Part shown: piece by piece, positions 1 to 6,743 of the stretch | Numbering within the stretch: position 1 is the first letter of the stretch | Layout: each line of letters begins with the position of its first letter | Assembly (NCBI GenBank): GCA_031272345.1 | Contig: JAISTZ010000083.1 | Span: forward strand, 1 to 7,429 | Direction: 5' to 3' | DNA: 7,429 nucleotides | Source of the DNA: Spirochaetaceae bacterium | GTDB taxonomy: Bacteria > Spirochaetota > Spirochaetia > Treponematales > Treponemataceae | Position numbers and translations under genes: made by a program | Notes under the pieces: model-generated | The model's database searches: none | Seen by the model: the letters and a program-made list of their open reading frames with translations, nothing else | What the model was told of the DNA's origin: nothing

Positions 1-34
1 CACACCACCGCAAAAGGTGTACAAGGAAAACCCT

Positions 35-120
35 ATGGCAAACCCAACATTGACTGACCTGTATCGCCGGGCGCTTGCCGCATCAAAAAACGCCTATGCG
101 CCCTATTCGTCTTTCCCGGC
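35..120 (+). pseudogene. cdd: Cytidine deaminase, N-terminal fragment (truncated)
   Basis: An ATG at 35 is preceded by AAGGA (23-27) with a 7-nt spacer, a good ribosome binding site. The first 28 codons read as the start of a cytidine deaminase: a short helix (LTDLYRRALAASKNAYA) followed by YAPYSSFP, the beginning of the family's conserved YAPYSxFPVGAA block. The enzyme deaminates cytidine and deoxycytidine to uridines in pyrimidine salvage and is normally about 130 residues. Here the match ends after FP. The next codons, ARYQISK, are the reverse complement of the 3' end of the convergent TPR gene, and the frame stops at 140-142. The HAE and PCxxC zinc motifs are therefore missing and the product cannot be an enzyme. 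It is either a rearrangement scar or a chimeric assembly join. Family identity rests on this short block only, but the block is very characteristic. Confidence 0.72.
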
Positions 121-123
121 CCG

Positions 124-1488
124 CTACCAAATTTCAAAATAGTATCTGTTCAGGTAGGTGATTCTGTTTTTTGCCTGACCCCAGAGGACACTCGTTGGGT
201 ATAGGGTGACCAGAGTCTCGTAGGACGAGTACGCGCCCTTGATGTCCTGCACCGGGGACGCGGCCTCAAGGATTTGCCCCCGGAGAAAGAGCCCCCGGTC
301 TACGCCCGAGAAGGCGCTGGAAAGGAACCGGTTCACCAGGGACAGGGCCTCTTCGTGCTTCCCGGCCTGGAAGGCTTCGAGGGCCTGGGTGTAGAGGGCG
401 GCGACCTCCTCCTCCAAAGGCGGGGCCGCGGCGGGTTCGGGGGGGGGTGATTCTTCAGGGGCGCTCTCCGGGACGCTTTGGGGCGGCGCGGAGACGCTCT
501 CCTGGGCCGGGGACGTTGACTGCGGCTCAGGCTGGACCGCGGCGGGCTGGGGCTGGGCCGGAACCAATGCCGCGACCGGCGGCTGGGGCGCGGGCGTGAT
601 ACTCCGCGGGGGCTCCTGGGGCTGTTGCGCCGCCGCCGGAGTCTGCGGCGCGGCTGGGGCAGGCCGCGGCGGAGTCTGCGCCGGGGCTGTCGGCCCCGGT
701 TGAGGCGCTGCTGGAGCGGGTTGCGGCTGGGGCGCGGGGGTCTGCGCCGGGGCGGGTTGTGGCTGTGCCGGAACCGATGCCGTAGCCGGTGGCTGGGGCT
801 GCGGAGCGGGGGTCTGCGCCGGGGCCGGCGGCTGGGACTGGGGCGCGGGTGTGGTTCTCCGTGGGGGCGCCTGGGGCGCTGATGGAGTTGCGGGCGGTGT
901 TTGGGCCGTCGTGGGCGCGGCGCTCCGCGGGGGCTCCTGGGGCTGCGCCGCCGGAGTCTGCGTTGCGACCGGCTGGGGCGCGGGGGGCTCCTCTTCCGCC
1001 TCCGCCAGGGCCGGCCTGGGGCGGGACTTCGCCCTGATGAACGGCGGCGCCCGCACCGCCACAGCCTGACCCTTCTCCACAGGGGACACCACCGCCTCGA
1101 TGCAGTCCTCCTCTATCGTGTTGGTAAGGGCGTCCTCCCGGAAAAACCGCGCTATGGTGATCCCGGTTTCCTCCGCCCACAGGGTGAACACGGTCCGCCG
1201 TTCCCGGCGCTCTTCCCCGGCGTAGGAAAGAATCCCCCCGGTCTCGCCCAGGTAAATCCAGTCCCTGCCGGGAAATTCCACGTAGACACGCTGCCCAACC
1301 CTGAGTTTGACCTGCCGGGAGGGCTCAAGGTCCTCGGGCTCGGGGATCATCCTGTCCTGGGGGGAGCCCCCCTGTCCCTCCTGAGCCGCCTGGGGCTGGG
1401 AGTCTCCCTGGTCATCGGGGGCCTGGGCCGCCAGGGGAAGGAGGGCGAGCCAGAACAGGGCGAAAGCCGCGGCCAGGGGGGACTTCAT
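124..1488 (-). CDS. Secreted TPR-like protein with long Pro/Ala/Gln-rich linker
   Basis: A protein of 454 residues. The start is the ATG at 1488, because GGAGG (1496-1500) lies 7 nt upstream and a signal peptide follows at once: MKSP, then a hydrophobic run to about residue 19, with likely cleavage near LAA/QA (residues 21-23) and no lipobox cysteine. An upstream in-frame ATG at 1575 adds 29 unlikely residues read from inside the preceding gene. Residues about 59-140 form a compact beta-rich domain (VKLRVGQRVYVEFPGRDWIYLGE and on). About 148-357 is almost pure Pro, Ala, Gln, Thr and Ser. Residues 359-454 are helical and TPR-like (ALYTQALEAFQAGKHEEAL; later SYETLVTLYPTS), ending YYFEIW. Inferred to be periplasmic, with the linker spanning distance between two binding domains. 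The ATG overlaps the upstream stop (ATGA), so translation is probably coupled. The exact family is not recognised; it is comparable to treponeme TPR envelope proteins. No terminator is visible after the stop. Confidence 0.85.
   Translation of the reverse strand: MKSPLAAAFALFWLALLPLAAQAPDDQGDSQPQAAQEGQGGSPQDRMIPEPEDLEPSRQVKLRVGQRVYVEFPGRDWIYLGETGGILSYAGEERRERRTVFTLWAEETGITIARFFREDALTNTIEEDCIEAVVSPVEKGQAVAVRAPPFIRAKSRPRPALAEAEEEPPAPQPVATQTPAAQPQEPPRSAAPTTAQTPPATPSAPQAPPRRTTPAPQSQPPAPAQTPAPQPQPPATASVPAQPQPAPAQTPAPQPQPAPAAPQPGPTAPAQTPPRPAPAAPQTPAAAQQPQEPPRSITPAPQPPVAALVPAQPQPAAVQPEPQSTSPAQESVSAPPQSVPESAPEESPPPEPAAAPPLEEEVAALYTQALEAFQAGKHEEALSLVNRFLSSAFSGVDRGLFLRGQILEAASPVQDIKGAYSSYETLVTLYPTSVLWGQAKNRITYLNRYYFEIW
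418..1000. repeat. Degenerate in-gene repeats coding for Pro/Ala/Gln linker
   Basis: This stretch inside the TPR-like gene is built of imperfect direct repeats. An exact 20-bp copy pair lies at 734-753 and 806-825 (offset 72). An exact 23-bp pair lies at 602-624 and 923-945 (offset 321). A 40-bp near copy, 33 of 40 identical by eye, lies at 551-590 and 761-800 (offset 210). All offsets are multiples of three, so copies stay in frame. They code for units such as PAQPQPAPAQTP, QTPAPQPQP and EPPRS. The in-frame spacing implies expansion and contraction by slippage or recombination under coding constraint. Confidence 0.8.
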
Positions 1489-1904
1489 GGGGCGGCCTCC
1501 AGGAGGGTGTCGATAATGCGGGTGTTGGCCTCGTGCAGTTGCTCCAGCATGGGGCCGTCGGGGCTGGTGAACCATTCCTGGGCTTCCTCCCTGGTCCAGC
1601 GGTCCCGGCGGGGGCGGAAGAGCCGGTAGTCATCCGGGAAGGCGTACTGCGCCGGGGGAAGGAGGGGGTGCATGAACACCAGGGGCGCTTCCGGTTGGGA
1701 CGCCTGGGGTTGCGCCTGCGGGGGGCTTTCAAAGTCCGGCGTCTTCCCCCGCCGGGCAAAGATGACGATGACGCCGCTCAGGGCAAACACCAGGAGCAGG
1801 GCCAGGACCCACAGCGTAAAGGGCCTTATGCCGGACAGGGCGCCCGTGATTTTTTTCCGTGCCGAGGCCGTGTCAACTTTGCCCAGGGGATTTTTGAACT
1901 TCAT
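1485..1904 (-). CDS. Small single-pass membrane protein, unknown function
   Basis: A protein of 139 residues. The N-terminus is basic (K2, K4, K9, R16, K17, K18, R27). One hydrophobic helix follows at about 29-50 (FTLWVLALLLVFALSGVIVI), then RR, a Gln/Pro/Ala linker (about 55-74) and a C-terminal segment of about 65 residues with aromatic and charged positions (VFMHPLLPPAQYAFPDDYRLF, then WTREEAQEWF). The charge distribution predicts N-in, C-out, so the C-terminal segment should face the periplasm. The ATG at 1904 lies 6 bp after the smc stop and has no strong Shine-Dalgarno (only AGG), suggesting translational coupling to smc. Its TGA stop overlaps the next ATG. I do not recognise the family. 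Context suggests an envelope partner of the downstream secreted TPR-like protein: both carry Pro/Gln-rich linkers. Confidence 0.82.
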   Translation of the reverse strand: MKFKNPLGKVDTASARKKITGALSGIRPFTLWVLALLLVFALSGVIVIFARRGKTPDFESPPQAQPQASQPEAPLVFMHPLLPPAQYAFPDDYRLFRPRRDRWTREEAQEWFTSPDGPMLEQLHEANTRIIDTLLEAAP

Positions 1905-1910
1905 GGCGGC

Positions 1911-4832
1911 CTAGGGGATTTCGCTCATCCGGGGTTCCCCGGCGGCGTCCCCCCGCTGACGTTTTGGGGGACGGCTCGGAATCACGACCCCCGCTTCGGG
2001 TTCAACCTCTTCTTCCTCGAAGGGCCCCCGGTTGAAGGGAAGTTCTTTTTCGCGCTCGTCGATCCTGATGGAAAAGAGTTTGCTCACCCCGGATTCTTCC
2101 ATGGTGATTCCCAGGAGGGTGCCGGCCCCCGCGGCGGTGCGCTTGTTGTGGGAAATCACGATGTATTGACTCACGTGGGCGAACTCCCGCAGGGTGTTCA
2201 CGAAGAAGCCGATGTTTTTTTCGTCCAGGGCCGCGTCGATTTCGTCCAGGAGACAGAAGGGCGAAGGGTGCACCATGTAGGTCGCGAAGAGCAGGGCTAC
2301 GGCGGTCATGGTTTTTTCTCCCCCCGAAAGGAGGGCGATGTTTTCCAGCTTCTTGCCCGGGGGCTGGGCGAAGATCTCCACCCCGGATTCCAGCACGTCC
2401 TTGGGGTCAACCAGGCGCAGCTCCGCCCTGCCCCCGTCAAAGAGACGGCGGAACATGTTGTGAAAATTCTTCTTTATCTTGTTATACGTGGCAAGGAACC
2501 GCTCGGTGGATTCCGCCCGGATTTCCTCGGTGATCCGCAGGAGGTCGTCCTTGGCTTTCTTGAGGTCCCCCATCTGGCGGGTAAGAAAATCGTAGCGTTC
2601 CTTGGTTTCCGCGTATTCCTCCGGGGCCATCAGGTTCACGTTCCCCAGGTCCTTGAGGGCCTGGCGTTTTTCAGCCAGCCGCTCCCGCAGCACGGCGGGC
2701 TGATCCGTGAGGGTGAACATGCGCTCCTCAAATTCCAGGAGATCCCTGGAGTGGGTCTCCATGAAGGACTCCTTGACGCCGCGGATTTCGGTTTCGCAGG
2801 TGTTGATTCGCATGGCAAGCCCCTCAACCTTTGCCTGCTCCCGGAGGGACTCCTCGGTCTTCTTTTTGAGGCGCTCCTGCTTGCCCGAAACGTCGCTGTT
2901 CTTTTGGGAGATGCTTTTTTCGAGACCCTCCAGTTGCTCGGTCATCTTCGTGCCCTTGCGCTCGGTCTCGGCGAGTTCCTCCTCGGTCTCCCGGAGATTC
3001 TCCTCGGTTTCCTCCAGCCTGCGCTGTTCCCCGGCCTGCTCGTCCCGAATCTCCCGGAGGGCGTTTTCCTGGGCCCCCAGTTCCCGCTTTAAAAGCCGAA
3101 TCTGCTCCTCAGCGCCCTCGATCTGGGCCAGCATCTGCACACGGTTCAGCTTGAGGCTCTCCAGGGTTGACCGGTATTCGTCAATCTTGACCACCAGGCC
3201 CGCGTTTTCCGCCTTGAGACCCTCGATGCGCTTCCGCCAGGACCCTTCCTCGGCCTCGTTCTCCCGAATCTGCCGGTCGATGGCGCGCTTTTTGGTGATG
3301 ATCCCCCCGGGGGCCAAAAACTCGTTGATGAACGCCGGGGTTGAATTGACGTAGTCATCCAGTGCCCCCTGGAGCTCCCCCGCAAGGGCCTGAATCTCCG
3401 AAAAGGCCGCAATCGCCTTTTGGGCGAACTCCCTGGTTTCCCCGGGCTTCGGCTCCGCAATGGCGGCGAAGTCGGAAAAGAGATTCTTCCTGCCCTCCGC
3501 AAGGGTTGACAGCCGGCCCAGGACCCCCAGGACCCGCTCCCTGGCGGCGTTGCTTGCGGCGGAGGAGTAGCCCGCTTCCTTGAGCCGGGAATCGAGCTCC
3601 GTGACGATGTCCTCGGTGATGGCGGCCAGGTCCTTCTGAAGGCCCTTGCGCTTTTCAAGGGTCTCCTGGGCGTTCTGCTCGCATTGGGCCGCTTCCCGGT
3701 CGTTACCGGTAATCTTTGCCCCCGCCAGGGTGATGTTCTCCTGGAAGGAGGCGATATTTTTTTCGGTTTCGTCGATTGCCTTGCGTTTTGCGTGGAGGGA
3801 GGACTCCTGGTCCCCGATGTCATCCACCAGGGCCTCGATTTTTTCGCCCCCCGCGGCGGCGCGGGTCTCCAGCAGGGTGATCTTGTCCCGGAGCTCCCCC
3901 CGGCGCTCGGCCCACTGCTTGGCCTGCTTTTCTTTTTCGACCTTTGCCGCAAAAAGCGCGATGATTTCCTTTTGAAGCTCGTTGAAGGTGACTTCCATCT
4001 CGTTCACCGCGTCCATGTTGGCGCTGAGAGTCCGGTTGATTTCGTCAATCTCCCCGTGAAGGCGGTCCCGGCTGGTCTTTGCGGCCTCGAAATCACTGGA
4101 AAACCGCGCCAGGTCCCCGGTAAGGCCCTTGAGCTTGAGGAGCTGAATGTCCCGCTCCAGACCGAAGACCTCGTCCCTGAGGGTTCGGTATTTGCCGGTC
4201 TTTTCCGCCTGAACCTTGAGGCTGTCGTGGGAGCGCTTTACCTCGTTCAGCATGATGTCCACCTGGCGCATGTTTTCTTCGGTGCGCTCGAGCTTGCGCT
4301 CCGCCCCGGCGCGCTCCATCTTGTACCGGGTGATTCCCGCGGCTTCCTCAAAGAGGTAGCGCCGGTCCTCGGGCTTGTTGGAGAGGATCTGGTCGATCTT
4401 GCCCTGCTCCATCACCGAATAGGCCGACTTGCCAACCCCGGTGTCCCAGAAAAGCTCCTGGATGTCCTTGAGCCGCACCTGGGCGTTGTTGATGTAGAAT
4501 TCGTTTTCCCCGGAGCGGTAGAACCTGCGCTTTATGGCCACCTCCGTAAGGTCCACCGGGAGGAGGGCGTTCTCGTTGTTGATGGTCAGAGTCACCTCGG
4601 CCACGTTGAGGGGCTTCCGGTTCTCGGTGCCGCTGAAGATGACGTCTTCCATTTTTTCTGCCCGCATATTCCTGGGGGACCGCTCCCCCAGGACCCACTT
4701 GATTGCGTCCACCACGTTGCTCTTGCCGCAACCGTTGGGCCCCAGAAGGGCCGTGATGCCATCGGAAAAATCTATGGTGATGCGGTCCGCGAAGGACTTA
4801 AAACCGAACAGTTCAAGGCTTTTTAGAAACAC
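1911..4832 (-). CDS. smc: Chromosome segregation/condensation ATPase SMC (short, atypical hinge)
   Basis: SMC dimers compact and segregate chromosomes using an ABC-type head formed by both ends of the chain. In this 973-residue protein the N-terminal head has KSLELFGFKSF and Walker A GPNGCGKS (31-38), followed by WVLGERS and KMEDVIFSG. Coiled coil runs about 175-408 and 515-725. GNVNL (730-734) precedes the C-terminal head, with signature LSGGE (835-839), Walker B FCLLDE (859-864), D-loop ALDE and H-loop histidine 895. An acidic, proline-rich tail of about 45 residues ends it. The start is GTG at 4832, with GGGAG (4838-4842) 5 nt upstream. An ATG at 5060 would add 76 residues that are the pepF sequence in another frame. 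The protein is about 200 residues shorter than B. subtilis SMC, and the middle (409-514) lacks recognisable canonical hinge motifs. Its own promoter is predicted at 4874-4903. Rad50/SbcC is excluded by the SMC-specific C-terminal block QPPGKKLENIALLSGGEK. Confidence 0.95.
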   Translation of the reverse strand: MFLKSLELFGFKSFADRITIDFSDGITALLGPNGCGKSNVVDAIKWVLGERSPRNMRAEKMEDVIFSGTENRKPLNVAEVTLTINNENALLPVDLTEVAIKRRFYRSGENEFYINNAQVRLKDIQELFWDTGVGKSAYSVMEQGKIDQILSNKPEDRRYLFEEAAGITRYKMERAGAERKLERTEENMRQVDIMLNEVKRSHDSLKVQAEKTGKYRTLRDEVFGLERDIQLLKLKGLTGDLARFSSDFEAAKTSRDRLHGEIDEINRTLSANMDAVNEMEVTFNELQKEIIALFAAKVEKEKQAKQWAERRGELRDKITLLETRAAAGGEKIEALVDDIGDQESSLHAKRKAIDETEKNIASFQENITLAGAKITGNDREAAQCEQNAQETLEKRKGLQKDLAAITEDIVTELDSRLKEAGYSSAASNAARERVLGVLGRLSTLAEGRKNLFSDFAAIAEPKPGETREFAQKAIAAFSEIQALAGELQGALDDYVNSTPAFINEFLAPGGIITKKRAIDRQIRENEAEEGSWRKRIEGLKAENAGLVVKIDEYRSTLESLKLNRVQMLAQIEGAEEQIRLLKRELGAQENALREIRDEQAGEQRRLEETEENLRETEEELAETERKGTKMTEQLEGLEKSISQKNSDVSGKQERLKKKTEESLREQAKVEGLAMRINTCETEIRGVKESFMETHSRDLLEFEERMFTLTDQPAVLRERLAEKRQALKDLGNVNLMAPEEYAETKERYDFLTRQMGDLKKAKDDLLRITEEIRAESTERFLATYNKIKKNFHNMFRRLFDGGRAELRLVDPKDVLESGVEIFAQPPGKKLENIALLSGGEKTMTAVALLFATYMVHPSPFCLLDEIDAALDEKNIGFFVNTLREFAHVSQYIVISHNKRTAAGAGTLLGITMEESGVSKLFSIRIDEREKELPFNRGPFEEEEVEPEAGVVIPSRPPKRQRGDAAGEPRMSEIP

Positions 4833-4837
4833 CCTAT

Positions 4838-4842
4838 CTCCC
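4838..4842 (-). promoter_or_regulatory. Ribosome binding site deciding the smc GTG start
   Basis: On the minus strand GGGAG is followed by ATAGG and then GTG (4832-4830), which opens VFLKSLELFGFKSF, where the SMC head fold normally begins. No other in-frame start between here and 5060 has both a Shine-Dalgarno and SMC-like sequence after it. A second in-frame GTG at 4844 overlaps the site itself. Confidence 0.7.
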
Positions 4843-4873
4843 ACTTTTACAGAAACCAAGCATTGCGGAATGA

Positions 4874-4903
4874 AGTATACAGGAAAAAGGGGGGTATGCG
4901 CAA
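4874..4903 (-). promoter_or_regulatory. Predicted sigma-70-type promoter for smc
   Basis: Read on the minus strand, TTGCGC (4903-4898) is followed by an 18-nt spacer containing a C-tract and T-tract, then TATACT (4879-4874). A start about 7 nt further would give a leader of roughly 35 nt before the GTG at 4832. The -35 begins 2 nt after the pepF stop codon. Hexamers and spacing match those found upstream of pepF, which raises confidence. Read-through from pepF is still possible because no terminator hairpin is visible in the 73-bp gap. Confidence 0.55.
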
Positions 4904-4905
4904 GC

Positions 4906-6726
4906 TCACGGGCCCTGGAACTGCTTGATTTCGTTCTTGAAGCGGTTGATGCCCAGGAGCCAGAACTCCCTGGTTTCGATGTCGAAGCCCGCGCGCCTGC
5001 ACACGGTTTCGCAGGAACCCGTGCCCGTCTGGGAGAGGAGGTCCCGGTAGGTATCCGCAAAGGCGTCCCCCTCGGAAAGGTACCTGCCGTAGAGGGCCGC
5101 GCCGAAGAGCTGCCCGAAGGCGTAGGGGAAGTTGTAGAAATCCAGGGAGGGGGAATAGTAGTGGGACTTTACGGCCCACAGGTACTCGTGGCGCTCCTCC
5201 GAGAGTCCCTCCCCGTAGGCCCGTTCCTGGGCTTCCTTCATGAGCCGGCAGAAATCCCCGCCGGAGAGCTCCGAGGTTTTGCGGGCCTGGAAGACGCTGT
5301 GCTCGAAGTAGTACCGGGAGAGGATGTCCACCAGTACCTGGCACACGTCCTGGAGGTGAATCTCCGTGAGCCTGATCTTCTCGAACCCCGTGGACCGGGA
5401 GATGATGTCCTGCATGACGATCATCTCGGCGAAGATGCTCGCGGTTTCCGCCAGGGTCATGGGGTAGTGCTGGAGGGCGTAGGGCTGGTCCTTGATGCAC
5501 CGATAGTGGTATGCGTGGCCCAGCTCGTGGGCCAGGGTGGTGACGTCCGAGAAGGTCCCGGAAAAATTGGAGAGCACCCGGGATTCCTTCCGGGAAGGAA
5601 AGTCGATGCAGTATGCGCCCCCCACCTTGCCCTTGCGGATTTCCCCGTCGATCCACCGGGAATCGAAGGCGCTCCGGGCAAAGTCCCCCATGTCCGCCGA
5701 AAAGGACGAAAACCGCTCGATGATGTAGTCCCTGGCTTCGGTGAAGGTCCACTTCTTTTCCGCGGGGCCCTCCCCGGCGGGTCCGTCCTTTTTGGGGAGG
5801 GGGGCGAAGAGGTCGTAGAAGGGGATGCCCCGGCCGTCCGTGCCGGAGAGGAGGCGCTCCTTGGCGCGGAGGTAGGACCGCCAGACCGGGAGGGATTCCT
5901 CGATCGCCCCGATCAGGGCGTCCAGGGTCTTCCGGCTCATGCGGGAGGCGTGGAGGCTCCGGTCGATGGCCTCGTCCCAGCCCCGGCGTTTGTTCAGGCT
6001 CACCGTGGCGCCCTTGATGTTGTTCAAACACGCGGCAAGGGGGATCTCCATGCTCTTTAAAAGAGTGATTTCCCGTTCCCAGGCGGATTTCCGGACGGCC
6101 CGGTCGGGGTGGTAGGCTTCGTTCCGAATCTCGTTGAAGGTCTTGCCGCTTTGGGGGTCCTGTAGGGTGGAGATGATTTGCCCGTGGAGCCGGGCCCAGG
6201 CGTTTCCGCCGGTGCGTTCAAGCTCCGAGGCAAGGTTCTCCTCGTCCCTGGACATGAGGTGATAGCTTGACACCAGGGTCTGGGACATCACGTATTTGTA
6301 ATTTGCATACCGGGGGAACCGGGTGTAGAAATCCTCCAGTTCCTGGGAGTACCGGGACAGAATCCGCAGGAAGAGCACGTCCTGGGCTTTGGACCGGAGT
6401 TCCATCTCCTCCAGCCGGGAGAGGTTGTTGATGTATGCCGTGTTGGTAGTGTCCGTGGAATACAGGGTGTATGCAAAGGCCGAGAGGGATTCCTCGGTTT
6501 CCCCAAGGCGGTCTTCAAGTTCAAGGTAACGGGAAAGCCAGAGGGGAAAATCAAAGCCCCCCTCCCCGGCCCCGCTGGTGAGAGTCTCCGCGGCCGCCAG
6601 GAGGGAATCCCCCTCGTCCAGAAGGGACCGGTAGCGGGCGACGTGGTCCGCGTATTCGGGCGTATTGATGTCCGGGTACAGGGACGAAAGATTCCACCGG
6701 GGGGCGATTGGTTTTTGCGTGTTCAC
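4906..6726 (-). CDS. pepF: Oligoendopeptidase F, M3 family zinc metallopeptidase
   Basis: A cytoplasmic zinc endopeptidase expected to cut short oligopeptides during peptide turnover. The 606-residue length is typical of the pepF/M3 group. The N-terminal helical half starts RWNLSSLYPDI. The catalytic domain carries HELGH (400-404), supplying two zinc-binding histidines and the general-base glutamate, then MTLAETASIFAEM, where E427 is the expected third zinc ligand. Near the C-terminus is FYNFPYAFGQLF, a conserved block of this group that contributes tyrosines near the substrate. No signal peptide. I prefer GTG at 6726 because GGAGG (6731-6735) lies 4 nt upstream; the in-frame ATG at 6741 has no Shine-Dalgarno and sits within or before the predicted transcription start. 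All catalytic residues are present. The gene is probably a separate transcript between the barrel gene and smc, and nothing here suggests a functional link to smc. Confidence 0.93.
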   Translation of the reverse strand: MNTQKPIAPRWNLSSLYPDINTPEYADHVARYRSLLDEGDSLLAAAETLTSGAGEGGFDFPLWLSRYLELEDRLGETEESLSAFAYTLYSTDTTNTAYINNLSRLEEMELRSKAQDVLFLRILSRYSQELEDFYTRFPRYANYKYVMSQTLVSSYHLMSRDEENLASELERTGGNAWARLHGQIISTLQDPQSGKTFNEIRNEAYHPDRAVRKSAWEREITLLKSMEIPLAACLNNIKGATVSLNKRRGWDEAIDRSLHASRMSRKTLDALIGAIEESLPVWRSYLRAKERLLSGTDGRGIPFYDLFAPLPKKDGPAGEGPAEKKWTFTEARDYIIERFSSFSADMGDFARSAFDSRWIDGEIRKGKVGGAYCIDFPSRKESRVLSNFSGTFSDVTTLAHELGHAYHYRCIKDQPYALQHYPMTLAETASIFAEMIVMQDIISRSTGFEKIRLTEIHLQDVCQVLVDILSRYYFEHSVFQARKTSELSGGDFCRLMKEAQERAYGEGLSEERHEYLWAVKSHYYSPSLDFYNFPYAFGQLFGAALYGRYLSEGDAFADTYRDLLSQTGTGSCETVCRRAGFDIETREFWLLGINRFKNEIKQFQGP

Positions 6727-6730
6727 GGGG

Positions 6731-6735
6731 CCTCC
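6731..6735 (-). promoter_or_regulatory. Ribosome binding site deciding the pepF GTG start
   Basis: Minus-strand GGAGG, then CCCC, then GTG (6726-6724). The spacer is short (4 nt) but the core is perfect. It lies inside the codons that would follow the alternative ATG at 6741, so that ATG is unlikely to be the real start. Confidence 0.65.
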
Positions 6736-6743
6736 ATGCACGG

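Noticed and set aside
2..20. Possible hairpin (ACACC at 2-6 pairing with GGTGT at 16-20)
   Set aside because: Only five base pairs with a nine-base loop and no T-tract; too weak for a terminator and easily due to chance.
418..1000. Direct repeats considered as a CRISPR array or mobile-element repeats
   Set aside because: The repeats are degenerate, irregularly spaced, lie within a continuous coding frame, and translate to a Pro/Ala/Gln linker; there are no unique spacers.
1489..1575. 29-residue N-terminal extension of the TPR-like protein
   Set aside because: It lies within the upstream gene, lacks a ribosome binding site, and would bury the signal peptide that starts at the ATG at 1488.
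1533..3092. Long plus-strand open frame opposite smc (519 codons)
   Set aside because: It is antisense to the clear smc coding sequence. Its product is low-complexity, rich in Gly, Leu, Phe and Arg, with no recognisable motif. GC-rich genes with strong third-position bias regularly give such shadows.
3684..4826. Plus-strand open frame of 380 codons opposite the SMC N-terminal half
   Set aside because: Antisense shadow of conserved SMC head and coil codons; no protein family features.
4833..5060. 76-residue N-terminal extension of SMC from an ATG at 5060
   Set aside because: The extension reads through the pepF 3' end in another frame, is Ser/Arg/Ala-rich and not SMC-like, and the GTG at 4832 has a proper Shine-Dalgarno.
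4534..6060. Long plus-strand open frame opposite the pepF/smc boundary (508 codons)
   Set aside because: It spans two real minus-strand genes with convincing motifs, has no ribosome binding site that stands out, and its translation (runs like VPVGIRKGVPLGKVPAV) looks like reverse-complement noise.
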